A stretch of 64,000 nt of DNA from Sipunculus nudus. Its lineage: Eukaryota; Annelida; Sipuncula; Golfingiida; Sipunculidae. Both the position numbers and the translations under genes were made by a program. The DNA is taken from assembly GCA_026874595.1 (NCBI GenBank), contig CM049322.1, forward strand, positions 41,162,840-41,226,839, written 5' to 3'. Shown here in pieces: positions 44,571 to 57,360 of this stretch (position 1 is the stretch's first letter; each line of letters opens with the position of its first letter). Under the pieces are notes generated by a model. That model searched no databases, had not been told where the DNA came from, and worked only from the letters and a program-made list of their open reading frames with translations.

Positions 44571-44819
44571 TTTTCAGTCCATTCTCCAGTTATATTCATG
44601 TTTTGTTAAAGCCATTTACCACTTTTCAGGTTGCTTCTAAAATCTAGACTTTAATATGTGCACCCAGACGCATTTCTAAGACGAATGGTAATAAAATAAT
44701 TTCTGTTACAATTTGTGGTGAGTCATTCCGTATACGGACTGGACTATTTTCAGTCCATTCTTCAGTTATATTCATGTTTTGTTAAAGCCATGTTCCACTT
44801 TTCAGGTTGCTTCTAAAAT
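44571..44819 (+). repeat. Pair of 73-bp direct repeats, 176 bp apart
   Basis: 44571-44643 and 44747-44819 share TTTTCAGTCCATTCT, CAGTTATATTCATGTTTTGT, TAAAGCCAT and CCACTTTTCAGGTTGCTTCT with only about three or four mismatches. This is a recent segmental duplication or the remains of a tandem array. Confidence 0.9.
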
Positions 44820-44824
44820 TGCAT

Positions 44825-46475
44825 AATTTATTATAAAGTCTTTTTGTAAGGTACATAAAAACCAGTCAATTTTAATATTAATTTTAATATTAAATTTTAA
44901 TATTATATTATATGTCTGTGTTATGTTATGACTCTGCCTGTCTGAGAAAGTAAAAATAATACAAGTATTCCCGAAAAAATATTTAATCGGGGTAAATATT
45001 AATACCGGTACACTTCTCTGTAAAACTATGATTGACTGATAATCTGAAAAGTCAATAATTATCAAAAATATTTACCTTTTAAGTGTAACTTATTCTTTTG
45101 TATTCACGTACAGGTCCGAATTTCCATGTACCACATGTACCAAACGTGTACCACTTTATCTTGGAACTTGTAGGAAACAATAAGAGAGTAAGACCGGCTT
45201 ACGCATGTTCATTGGCAAACGATTACATGAAATGGCCTTTACCTTTCTCTCACTTACTACCAATTTGAAAAAGTGCCTCGACAAATTTGTTTCACTTAAT
45301 AATTAACCACAGAAATGGCAATGAGCAACAGGTAGATATGCATATTAACATAGATATTTGAATCTTATAATAAAACAAAATATGTAAAATAATAAAACAC
45401 AGTGAATTAAAATAAAAAAAAACATATGTAACTGTAGTGTTTACCTCAAAGGTTAACCTAACGAGGCGTAGTTCTATATATAAAATGCACGAATAACTGT
45501 TACATACGTGTCCCTCACTACATATGCCTACCTACTTATTTAACTATATGGCTGTCTATATTTTCATACTGCATTACCGTTCCTAATGTTAACATAATGA
45601 TTAATATAATATTTAGGAAGTTAATAGGTATAACTAGAAGTGGTTACAGTATATGTATTAATCAGAGCATTTTTGCTGCTTTATTGGTACAGCTATTAGT
45701 AATTGTGTCGTCACTAATTGTATTAATAATACAGTCGATCACAAGTACATGTTGACAGTGACGGCGGATGTTAAACAACTGTCACTGACAGCATTGGCAT
45801 TGTTGTCTTTTAACGGTAACTTCTACGCGCTGTAACGTTCATGATTGTGCTCAATGGGGATCCTATACATAATCATAATTATTCTAAAGTGTAATAAATT
45901 CTTGCATTATCATTATTTAACCAGATCAGAGTACTATAACCAGGTAATATGTGTGATCGGCGGCATGAATTCATGTAAGCACATTGTATTTCCACGGCTC
46001 GAGCGATATTGAGGGAATCAATAAAATAACCCTGGAAAACATTGTTCTTTTGGTTTTGCCTTAACGATCAGGCATTAAATAGATCTCATAGATTATTTCT
46101 TTGGTAATATGATATGTGTCAGGCACAATAAATAGCCGTTTAATCCCTTGGAAAACCATGTTGCAAGATCAGCTGACCGGCGTTTGTTTAGCAACATTTT
46201 GGAACTATTTGCGGCGTAGTGATACGGGCTTACCCACTCGTCTGTGATTGGCTGTTGACCGCAGGGTGCATGGCGGGGTATTTGATCTCCTTTAAGGCAG
46301 GACTGATGCTTAAATATTGTCACTTTTCTTAATTATAAATAGTAATTACTTAGTCATTACAGGCTATCACTAGTTAAGAGTAAAATATATAGCTTTCTAT
46401 TTGTTTCAATCACTTTAGTACGCGACCTCTTTTTTGGCCACAACGTGGTATGTGACCAGTTTCGGTCACAGGCCT
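44825..46475. other. No gene recognised
   Basis: AT-rich. A hairpin-capable pair (TGACAGTGAC / GTCACTGACA) lies near 45754-45792. The segment 46140-46300 is GC-richer, contains GTGATTGGCTG (a CCAAT-type motif in reverse) and may be promoter-proximal to the TATA box at 46481. Confidence 0.4.
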
Positions 46476-46480
46476 GACCT

Positions 46481-46489
46481 TATAAAAGG
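46481..46489 (+). promoter_or_regulatory. Candidate TATA box
   Basis: TATAAAAGG preceded by a GGTCACAGGCCTGACC quasi-palindrome (46464-46479) and followed by a GC-richer 60 bp. The start site would be near 46511. A CACACAG-GTGAAA donor-like site lies at 46545, and the Pro/Val frame starts at 46670. Confidence 0.4.
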
Positions 46490-46669
46490 AGACGAGGCCC
46501 AGCGGTGACGACTTTGGTCCCGTCAGCTCCTGACGGAAACCACACAGGTGAAACACCATGAACCTGACCATTCTAGCATTTAATGAATGGGAATAGATAT
46601 TCTGAAAGGGCATTGGTCATTTAACTAGTGAAGTTTACATTTTACAAAAATCTAATTAATACCCTAGTT

Positions 46670-46957
46670 ATGGCCACTGTGACCCAGGAAGCTAGGCCAC
46701 AGCCTGTGACCCAGGTTGTGCCACCTGTAGCCCAGAAAGTTGTGCCACAGCCTGTGACGTAGGTTGTGCCACGGCTTGTGACCCAAAGTGTGCCACAGCC
46801 TGTGACACGGAAAGTAATTTTGGCCAGTAAAGTAGTTGAGCCACCAGTCATGCCACCTGTGACCAGAAAAGTAATTGTGGCCAGTAAAGTAGTTGTGCCA
46901 CCTGTGGCCAGGAAAGTTGTGCTACGAGGTGTCCTGGAATTAGCCATAAAAGTATAA
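46670..46957 (+). pseudogene. Pro/Val-rich repeat reading frame with one internal stop
   Basis: From ATG 46670 (G at -3, G at +4) the frame reads MATVTQEARPQPVTQVVPPV and so on to a TAG at 46760-46762 (codon 31). It then reopens and continues in the same frame to TAA at 46955-46957, 96 codons in all. Repeating motifs are VPQPVT, VVPPV and a longer duplicated unit VTRKVI-x-ASKVV. Where the TAG stands, equivalent repeats have CAG (VTQVV), so the stop looks like a secondary mutation. A TATA box lies 180 bp upstream. The reading could be a small structural-type repeat protein that has lost function, a coding exon read with the stop spliced out, or a GC-richer minisatellite with chance frames; the minus strand is also open from 46947 to 46642. 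I do not recognise a family. Confidence 0.35.
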
Positions 46958-46959
46958 GC

Positions 46960-48095
46960 TGTTGACTATTAATATTATAAACTGGAATTGAGGTACTGAT
47001 GGGATATCAGAGTCATGTTGGTCGTGCATATAAAGATGATTACTTTATTATAATACTGTAGGTGTCACTGTACACTGCTATATATTTGCAAAGTTGTACT
47101 CTGGTGAAAATTGATTGATAATAGTGGGCTAGTTAATTCATTACAACCAGGCTCATATTATTTATTGGTCAACTGACTGTTATTTATTTAGAGTATTTGA
47201 GTGCCCCTGTAACTATTGGTAACCTTGGAAATATTAAAAGTAAATATGAATAAGCATGTTCTAGCAGTTTGCTAGATCCTCCTTAGAGGAGAATGTGTAT
47301 ATAGTTTTCTAACAAAATTCAAACTTACTTTGGACTTCTTCATTATTGTGTGATCACCAGTATATGATGTGTGGGCATGTGTGTGAGAGCGATTAAATAA
47401 TTACCAACTTTGATGAAAAGTATTTAAGTCCAGCATTCTATAATTCATCCCCTAAAATACCAATTTACCTTAGAAAATAATATTTCCTTTGGGTTTACTT
47501 TAATTAGGCCATCCTGACAAACCGAAATAACATAGATCAATAGTGCATGGTAATAGCAGCAGAATGTCCTGGTCTGCCGAGTAAAACCGGCGGGCCCGGC
47601 CCGCGACAGATACCACGGTCCAATTGATTATGGCTAATTATTTGTCAATTTTGTATAGTATTCTTCACATGCACGAACTGGAGGAACCTACTCTCAGAAA
47701 ATCACTGTTTTTTAAAGCAGTCAATTTACGAAAAAAACTTTAAAGTCCCTCCGATAAGTGACATCTTGAAAAAATTTTTTTTGCTCATTGACTTCGGAAA
47801 TATTTTTTACTCAAGACCCTAACACTAAAAATTTAACTATCTGCAAATATTTTTTATAGAAATTAGAAAATTAGAGTCCTGGTTATGCAGATGTTATGTA
47901 AACGTCCTTTAACAGAAAAATATAAACCGAAATTATCATGGATGACCAAAGGAAATATTTAATGAGTTAACAGTGCCAAGTTTTATCAAATGAATCCTTG
48001 AAATGTACTCTACCTAATAATATGACAACTGAAAGTCTAAGAAGAAAATATTTTTACATTCGGATCCTCGCATTGTCGACGATTCATGAGAATTG

Positions 48096-48097
<2 letters not shown>
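46960..48097. other. No gene recognised
   Basis: AT-rich. ATTAAA signals occur near 47235 and 47392 and could serve an upstream + transcript. No coding similarity. Confidence 0.4.
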
Positions 48098-48098
<1 letters not shown>

Positions 48099-48157
<59 letters not shown>

Positions 48158-48174
48158 CATATACATACACACAC

Positions 48175-48224
<50 letters not shown>
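48099..48224. repeat. (TA)n microsatellite with central (CA) palindrome
   Basis: TA at 48099-48145, a self-complementary TGTATA / TATACA core with CACACA at about 48146-48178, then TA to 48224. The whole tract can fold on itself. Confidence 0.95.
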
Positions 48225-48226
<2 letters not shown>

Positions 48227-48583
48227 GAGGAATAGATGTAAAGTTAAAAACTCACTGTGTTCTTCGAAAGACCAACGATAAGAAAACTGGTGATGGCTGC
48301 CTTGACCTCTGATCTTGTTTATCAAACCTTGACTGGTCGTGCGTATTAAACCTCAGTGAACGTGGCTTTCGTGACCATGTATGCGTGACGCAGAAGGCAG
48401 TTGGTGATATCTTCCTATTTAGGTAAAACATAATCAACACTTTTTCACTGAAAACACACATGGATTTTATCAGTAAGCTCTGCAAAGCTTACATATATTA
48501 ATTTATATAATTTATATATATTATTATACAAATACAAAAAATAAAAAAAACTAGCATGGGTACCTGATATTAGGGTAAATAAG
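48225..48583. other. Boundary sequence left of the satellite; no gene
   Basis: About 360 bp of unique-looking sequence separating the TA tract from the first satellite unit. It becomes AT-rich from 48490. Confidence 0.45.
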
Positions 48584-50514
48584 TAATATTATCTGTGTCT
48601 GTTTTAGCTTATTATTATCTGTGCCTGTTTTAGCTTATTATTATCTGTGCCTGTTTTAGCTTATTATTATCTGTGCCTGTTTTAGCTTATTATCATCTGT
48701 GCCTGTTTAAGCTTATTATTATCTGTGCCTGTTTTAGCCTATTATTATCTGTGCCTGTTTTAGCTTATTATTATTTGTGTCTGTTTTAGCTTATTATTAT
48801 CTGTGCCTGTTTTAGCTTATTATTATCTGTGCCTGTTTTAGCTTATTATTATCTGTGCCTGTTTTAGCTTATTATTAGCTGTGCCTGTTTTAGCTTATTA
48901 TTATCTGTGTCTGTTTTAGCTTATTATTATCTGTGCCTGTTTTAGCTTATGATTATCTGTGCTTGCTTTTAGCTTATGATTAGCTGTGTCTGTTTTAGCT
49001 TATTATTATCAGTGTCTGTTTTAGCTTATTATAATCTGTGTCTGTTTTAGCTTATTATTATCTGTGCCTGTTTTAGCTTATTATTATCTGTGCCTGTTTT
49101 AGCTTATTATTATCTGTGTCTGTTTTACCTTATTATTATCTGTGTCTGTTTTAGCTTATTATTTTCTGTGCCTGTTTTAGCTTATTATTATCTGTGCCTG
49201 TTTTAGCTTATTATTATCTGTGCCTGTTTTAGCTTATTACTATCTGTGCCTGTTTTAGCTTATTATTATCTGTGCCTGTTTTAGCTTTTTACTATCTGTG
49301 CCTGTTTTAGCTTATTATTATCTGTGCCTGTTTTAGCTTTTTATTATCTGTGCCTGTTTTAGCTTATTATTATCTGTGCCTGTTTTAGCTTATTATTATC
49401 TGTGTCTGTTTTAGCTTATTATTATCTGTGTCTGTTTTAGCTTATTATTATCTGTGCCTGTTTAAGCTTATTATTATCTGTGCCTGTTTTAGCTTATTAT
49501 TATCTGTTTCTGTTTTAGCTTATTATTATCTGTGTCTGTTTTAGCTTATTATTATCTGTGCCTGTTATAGCTTATTATTATCTGTGTCTGTTTTAGCTTA
49601 TTATTATCTGTGCCTGTTTTAGCTTATTATTATCTTTGCCTGTTTTAGCTTATTATTATCTGTGCTTGCTTTTAGCTTATTATTATCTGTGTCTGTTTTA
49701 GCTTATTATTATCTGTGCCTGTTTTAGCTGATTATTATCTGTGTCTGTTTTAGCTTTTTATTATCTGTGCCTGTTTTAACTTATAATTATCTGTGCCTGT
49801 TTTAGCTTATTATTTATCTGTGCCTGTTTTAGCTTATTATTATCTGTGCCTGTTTTAGCTTATTATTATCTGTGCCTGTTTTAGCTTATTATTATCTGTG
49901 CCTGTTTAGGCTTATTATTATCTGTTTCTGTTTTAGCTTATTATTATCTGTGCCTGTTTTAGCTTATTATTATCTGTGCCTGTTTTAGCTTATTATTATC
50001 TGTTTCTGTTTTAGCTTATTATTATCTGTGCCTGTTTTAGCTTATTATTATCTCTGCCTGTTTTAGCTTATTATTATCTGTGTCTGTTTTAGCTTATTAT
50101 TATCTGGGTCTGTTTTAGTTTATTATTATCTGTGTCTGTTTTAGCTTATTATTATCTGTGCCTGATTTAGATTATTATTATCTGTGTCTGCTTTAGCTTA
50201 TTATTATCTGTGTCTGTTTTAGCTTATTATTATCTGTGTCTGTTTTAGCTTATTATTATCTGTGTCTGTTTTAGCTTATTATTATCTGTGTCTGTTTTAG
50301 CTTATTATTATCTGTGTCTGTTTAAGCTTATTATTATCTGTGTCTGTTTTAGCTTATTATTATATGTGTCTGTTTTAGCTTATTATTATCTGTGTCTGTT
50401 TTAGCTTATTATTATCTGTGCCTGTTTTAGCTTATTATTATCTGTGCCTGTTTTAGCTTATTATTTTCTGTGTCTGTTTTAGCTTATTATTATCTGTGCC
50501 GGTTTTAGCTTATT

Positions 50515-51658
50515 ATTATCTGTGTCTTTTTTAGCTTATTATTATCTGTGCCTGTTTTAGCTTATTATTATCTGTGTCTGTTTTAGCTTATTATTATCTG
50601 TGCCTGTTTTAGCTTATTATTATCTGTGCCGGTTTTAGCTTATTATTATCTGTGTCTGTTTTAGCTGATTATTATCTGTGCCGGTTTTAGCTTATTATTA
50701 TCTGTGCCGGTTTTAGCTTTTTATTATCTGTGCCTGTTTTAGCTTATTATTATCTGTGTCTGTTTTAGCTTATTATTATCTGTGTCTGTTTTAGCTTATT
50801 ATTATCTGTGTCTGTTTCAGCTTATTATTATCTGTGCCTGTTTTAGCTTATTATTATCTGTGTCTGTTTTAGCTTATTATTATCTGTGTCTATTTTAGCT
50901 TATTATTATCTGTGCTTGCTTTTGCTTATTATTATCTGTGTCTATTTTAGCTTATTATTATCTGTGCCTGTTTTAGCTTATTATTATCTGTGTCTGTTTT
51001 AGCTTATTTTTATCTGTGTCTGTTTTAGCTTATTATTATCTGTGCCTGTTTTAGCTTTTTATTATCTGTGCCTGTTTTAGCTTATTATTATCTGTGTCTG
51101 TTTTAGCTTATTATTATCTGTGCCTGTTTTAGCTTATTATTATCTGTGCCTGTTTTAACTTATTATTATCTGTGCCTGTTTTAGCTTATTATTATCTGTG
51201 CCTGTTTTAGCTTATTATTATCTGTGCCTGTTTTAGCTTATTATTATCTGTGCCTGTTTTAGCTTATTATTATCTGTGTCTGTTTTAGCTTATTATTATC
51301 TGTGCCTGTTTTAGCTTATTATTATCTGTGCTTGTTTTAGCTTATTATTATCTGTGCCTGTTTTAGCTTATTATTATCTGTGCCTGTTTTAACTTATTAT
51401 TATCTGTGCCTGTTTTAGCTTATTATTATCTGTGCCTGTTTTAGCTTATTATTATCTGTGCCTGTTATAGCTTATTATTATCTGTGCCTGTTTTAGCTTA
51501 TTATTATCTGTGCTTGCTTTTGATTATTATTATCTGTGCCTGTTTTAGCTTATTATTATCTGTGCCTGTTTTAGCTGATTATTATCTGTGCCTGTTTTAA
51601 CTTATTATTATCTGTGCCTTTTTTAACTTATTATTATCTGTGCCTGTTTTAGCTTATT
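50515..51658 (+). repeat. Satellite higher-order block of 1144 bp (44 units), copy A
   Basis: Diagnostic variants recur exactly 1144 bp later: TGTGTCTTTTTTAGC at 50521 and 51665; AGCTGATT at 50663 and 51807, each followed by two GCCGG units; CCTTTTTTAAC at 51617 and 52761. 1144 = 44 x 26, so the block was duplicated in register. The edges are judged from where the shared variants stop. Confidence 0.85.
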
Positions 51659-52802
51659 ATTATCTGTGTCTTTTTTAGCTTATTATTATCTGTGCCTGTT
51701 TTAGCTTATTATTATCTGTGTCTGTTTTAGCTTATTATTATCTGTGCCTGTTTTAGCTTATTATTATCTGTGCCGGTTTTAGCTTATTATTATCTGTGTC
51801 TGTTTTAGCTGATTATTATCTGTGCCGGTTTTAGCTTATTATTATCTGTGCCGGTTTTAGCTTTTTATTATCTGTGCCTGTTTTAGCTTATTATTATCTG
51901 TGTCTGTTTTAGCTTATTATTATCTGTGTCTGTTTTAGCTTATTATTATCTGTGTCTGTTTCAGCTTATTATTATCTGTGCCTGTTTTAGCTTATTATTA
52001 TCTGTGTCTGTTTTAGCTTATTATTATCTGTGTCTGTTTTAGCTTATTATTATCTGTGCTTGCTTTTGCTTATTATTATCTGTGTCTATTTTAGCTTATT
52101 ATTATCTGTGCCTGTTTTAGCTTATTATTATCTGTGTCTGTTTTAGCTTATTTTTATCTGTGTCTGTTTTAGCTTATTATTATCTGTGCCTGTTTTAGCT
52201 TTTTATTATCTGTGCCTGTTTTAGCTTATTATTATCTGTGTCTGTTTTAGCTTATTATTATCTGTGCCTGTTTTAGCTTATTATTATCTGTGCCTGTTTT
52301 AACTTATTATTATCTGTGCCTGTTTTAGCTTATTATTATCTGTGCCTGTTTTAGCTTATTATTATCTGTGCCTGTTTTAGCTTATTATTATCTGTGCCTG
52401 TTTTAGCTTATTATTATCTGTGTCTGTTTTAGCTTATTATTATCTGTGCCTGTTTTAGCTTATTATTATCTGTGCTTGTTTTAGCTTATTATTATCTGTG
52501 CCTGTTTTAGCTTATTATTATCTGTGCCTGTTTTAACTTATTATTATCTGTGCCTGTTTTAGCTTATTATTATCTGTGCCTGTTTTAGCTTTTTATTATC
52601 TGTGCCTGTTATAGCTTATTATTATCTGTGCCTGTTTTAGCTTATTATTATCTGTGCTTGCTTTTGATTATTATTATCTGTGCCTGTTTTAGCTTATTAT
52701 TATCTGTGCCTGTTTTAGCTGATTATTATCTGTGCCTGTTTCAACTTATTATTATCTGTGCCTTTTTTAACTTATTATTATCTGTGCCTGTTTTAGCTTA
52801 TT
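51659..52802 (+). repeat. Satellite higher-order block of 1144 bp, copy B
   Basis: Directly adjacent to copy A, making a two-copy tandem of 44-unit blocks. Copies differ at only a few positions (for example AAC for AGC within single units), which implies a recent event. Confidence 0.85.
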
Positions 52803-53639
52803 ATTATCTGTGCCTGTTTTAACTTAATATAATCTGTGCCTGTTTTGCTTATTATTATCTGTGTCTGTTTTAGCTTATTATTATCTGTGCCTGTTTTAGC
52901 TTATTATTATCTGTGCCTGTTTTAGCTTATTATTATCTGTGCCTGTTTTAGCTTATTATTATCTGTGCCTGTTTTAGCTTATTATTATCTGTGCCTGTTT
53001 AAGCTTATTATTATCTGTGCCTGTTTTAGCTTATTATTATCTGTGCCTGTTTTAGCTTATTATTATCTGTGCCTGTTTTAGCTTATTATTATCTGTGCCT
53101 GTTTTAGCCTATTATCATCTGTGCCTGTTTTAGCTTATTATTATCTGTGCCTGTTTTAGCCTATTATTATCTGTGCCTGTTTTAGCTTATTATTATCCGT
53201 GCCTGTTTTAGCTTATTATTATCTGTGCCTGTTTTAGCTTATTATTATCTGTGTCTGTTTTAGCTTATTATTATCTGTGCCTGTTTTAGCTTATTATGAT
53301 CTGTGCCTGTTTTAGCTTATTATTATCTGTGTCTGTTTTAGCTTATTATTATCTGTGTCTGTTTTAGCTTATTATTATCTGTGTCTGTTTTAGCTTATTA
53401 TTATCTGTGCCTGTTTTAGCTTATTATTATCTGTGTCTGTTTAAGCTTATTATTACCTGTGTCTGTTTTAGCTTATTATTATCTGTGCCTGTTTTAGCTT
53501 TTTATTATCTGTGCCTGTTTTGGCTTATTATTATCTGTGCCTGTTTTAGCTTATTATTATCTGTGCCTGTTTTAGCTTATTATTATCTGTGCCTGTTTTA
53601 GCTTATTATTATCTGTGTCTGTTTTAGCTTATTATTATC

Positions 53640-55500
53640 TGTGTCTGTTTTAGCTTATTATTATCTGTGCCTGTTTTAGCTTATTATTATCTGTGCCTGT
53701 TTTAGCTTATTATTATCTGTGTCTGTTTTAGCTTATTATTATCTGTGCCTGTTTTAGCTTATTATTATCTGTGCTTGCTTTTGCTTATTATTATCTGTGC
53801 CTGTTTTAGTTTATTATTATCTGTGCCTGTTTTAGCTTATTATTATCTGTGCCTGTTTTAACTTATTATTATCTGTGCCTTTTTTAGCTTATTATTATCT
53901 GTGCCTGTTTTAGCTTATGATTATCTGTGCCTGTTTTAACTTAATATAATCTGTGCCTGTTTTAGCTTATTATTATCTGTGTCTGTTTTAGCTTATTATT
54001 ATCTGTGCCTGTTTTAGCTTATTATTATCTGTGCCTGTTTTAGCTTATTATTATCTGTGCCTGTTTTAGCTTCTTATCATCTGTGCCTGTTTTAGCTTAT
54101 TATTATCTGTGCCTGTTTTAGCTTATTATCATCTGTGCCTGTTTTAGCTTATTATTATCTGTGCCTGTTTTAGCCTATTATTATCTGTGCCTGTTTTAGC
54201 TTATTATTATCTGTGCCTGTTTTAGCTTATTATTATCTGTGTCTGTTTTAGCTTATTATTATCTGTGCCTGTTTTAGCTTATTATTATCTGTGCCTGTAT
54301 TAGCTTATTATTATCTGTGCCTGTTTTAACTTATTATTATCTATGCCTGTTTTAGCTTATTATTATATGTGCCTGTTTTAGCTTATTATTATCTGTGCCT
54401 GTTTTAGCTTATTATTATCTGTGCCTGTTTTAGCTTATTATTATCTGTGCCTGTTTTAGCTTATTATTATCTGTGCCTGTTTTAGCTTTTTATTATCTGT
54501 GCCTGTTTTAGCTTATTATTATCTGTGCCTGTTTTAGCTTATTATTATCTGTGTCTGTTTTAGCTTATTATTATCTGTGTCTGTTTAAGCTTATTATTAT
54601 CTGTGTCTGTTTTAGCTTATTATTATCTGTGTCTGTTTTAGCTTATTATTATCTGTGTCTGTTTTAGCTTATTATTATCTGTGCCTGTTTTAGCTTATTA
54701 TTATCTGTGCCTGTTTTAGCTTATTATTTTCTGTGTCTGTTTTAGCTTATTATTATCTGTGCCGGTTTTAGCTTATTATTATCTGTGTCTTTTTTAGCTT
54801 ATTATTATCTGTGCCTGTTTTAGCTTATTATTATCTGTGTCTGTTTTAGCTTATTATTATCTGTGCCTGTTTTAGCTTATTATTATCTGTGCCGGTTTTA
54901 GCTTATTATTATCTGTGTCTGTTTTAGCTGATTATTATCTGTGCCGGTTTTAGCTTATTATTATCTGTGCCGGTTTTAGCTTTTTATTATCTGTGCCTGT
55001 TTTAGCTTATTATTATCTGTGTCTGTTTTAGCTTATTATTATCTGTGTCTGTTTTAGCTTATTATTATCTGTGCCTGTTTCAGCTTATTATTATCTTTGC
55101 CTGTTTTAGCTTATTATTATCTGTGTCTGTTTTAGCTTATTATTATCTGTGTCTGTTTTAGCTTATTATTATCTGTGCTTGCTTTTGCTTATTATTATCT
55201 GTGTCTGTTTTAGCTTATTATTATCTGTGTCTGTTTTAGCTTATTATTATCTGTGTCTGTTTTAGCTTATTATTATCTGTGTCTGTTTTAGCTTATTATT
55301 ATCTGTGTCTGTTTTAGCTTATTATTTTCTGTGCCTGTTTTAGCTTATTATTATCTGTGCCTGTTTTAGCTTATTATTATCTGTGCCTGTTTTAGCTTAT
55401 TCCTATCTGTGCCTGTTTTAGCTTATTATTATCTGTGCCTGTTTTAGCTTTTTATTATCTGTGTCTGTTTTAGCTTATTATTATCTGTGTCTGTTTTAGC
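53640..55500 (+). repeat. Satellite higher-order block of 1846 bp (71 units), copy A
   Basis: Variants recur 1846 bp later: GTGCTTGCTTTTGC at 53771 and 55617; AGCTTCTTATCATC at 54071 and 55917 (TTCTT landmark); TTATTTTCTG at 54724 and 56570; TTCCTATCTG at 55401 and 57247. 1846 = 71 x 26. Edges are approximate. Confidence 0.85.
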
Positions 55501-57360
55501 TTATTATTATCTGTGCCTGTTTTAGCTTATTATTATCTGTGCCTGTTTTAGCTTATTATTATCTGTGTCTGTTTTAGCTTATTATTATCTGTGCCTGTTT
55601 TAGCTTATTATTATCTGTGCTTGCTTTTGCTTATTATTATCTGTGTCTGTTTTAGCTTATTATTATCTGTGCCTGTTTTAGCTTATTATTATCTGTGCCT
55701 GTTTTAACTTATTATTATCTGTGCCTTTTTTAGCTTATTATTATCTGTGCCTGTTTTAGCTTATGATTATCTGTGCCTGTTTTAACTTAATATAATCTGT
55801 GCCTGTTTTAGCTTATTATTATCTGTGTCTGTTTTAGCTTATTATTATCTGTGCCTGTTTTAGCTTATTATTATCTGTGCCTGTTTTAGCTTATTATTAT
55901 CTGTGCCTGTTTTAGCTTCTTATCATCTGTGCCTGTTTTAGCTTATTATTATCTGTGCCTGTTTTAGCTTATTATCATCTGTGCCTGTTTTAGCTTATTA
56001 TTATCTGTGCCTGTTTTAGCCTATTATTATCTGTGCCTGTTTTAGCTTATTATTATCTGTGCCTGTTTTAGCTTATTATTATCTGTGTCTGTTTTAGCTT
56101 ATTATTATCTGTGCCTGTTTTAGCTTATTATTATCTGTGCCTGTATTAGCTTATTATTATCTGTGCCTGTTTTAACTTATTATTATCTATGCCTGTTTTA
56201 GCTTATTATTATATGTGCCTGTTTTAGCTTATTATTATCTGTGCCTGTTTTAGCTTATTATTATCTGTGCCTGTTTTAGCTTATTATTATCTGTGCCTGT
56301 TTTAGCTTATTATTATCTGTGCCTGTTTTAGCTTTTTATTATCTGTGCCTGTTTTAGCTTATTATTATCTGTGCCTGTTTTAGCTTATTATTATCTGTGT
56401 CTGTTTTAGCTTATTATTATCTGTGTCTGTTTAAGCTTATTATTATCTGTGTCTGTTTTAGCTTATTATTATCTGTGTCTGTTTTAGCTTATTATTATCT
56501 GTGTCTGTTTTAGCTTATTATTATCTGTGCCTGTTTTAGCTTATTATTATCTGTGCCTGTTTTAGCTTATTATTTTCTGTGTCTGTTTTAGCTTATTATT
56601 ATCTGTGCCGGTTTTAGCTTATTATTATCTGTGTCTTTTTTAGCTTATTATTATCTGTGCCTGTTTTAGCTTATTATTATCTGTGTCTGTTTTAGCTTAT
56701 TATTATCTGTGCCTGTTTTAGCTTATTATTATCTGTGCCGGTTTTAGCTTATTATTATCTGTGTCTGTTTTAGCTGATTATTATCTGTGCCGGTTTTAGC
56801 TTATTATTATCTGTGCCGGTTTTAGCTTTTTATTATCTGTGCCTGTTTTAGCTTATTATTATCTGTGTCTGTTTTAGCTTATTATTATCTGTGTCTGTTT
56901 TAGCTTATTATTATCTGTGCCTGTTTCAGCTTATTATTATCTTTGCCTGTTTTAGCTTATTATTATCTGTGTCTGTTTTAGCTTATTATTATCTGTGTCT
57001 GTTTTAGCTTATTATTATCTGTGCTTGCTTTTGCTTATTATTATCTGTGTCTGTTTTAGCTTATTATTATCTGTGTCTGTTTTAGCTTATTATTATCTGT
57101 GTCTGTTTTAGCTTATTATTATCTGTGTCTGTTTTAGCTTATTATTATCTGTGTCTGTTTTAGCTTATTATTTTCTGTGCCTGTTTTAGCTTATTATTAT
57201 CTGTGCCTGTTTTAGCTTATTATTATCTGTGCCTGTTTTAGCTTATTCCTATCTGTGCCTGTTTTAGCTTATTATTATCTGTGCCTGTTTTAGCTTTTTA
57301 TTATCTGTGTCTGTTTTAGCTTATTATTATCTGTGTCTGTTTTAGCTTATTATTATCTGT
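55500..57360 (+). repeat. Satellite higher-order block of 1846 bp, copy B
   Basis: Adjacent to copy A. The correspondence ends at about 57361, where a GCCTGTTATAGC unit begins a stretch instead resembling 49560-50200 (offset 7801). That is a sharp junction between two different block ancestries. Confidence 0.8.

Noticed and set aside
48093-48281. Tyr-Ile repeat frames on both strands
   Set aside because: Translation of (TA)n microsatellites; the same explanation holds at 842-1249, 5040-5291 and 27489-27746.
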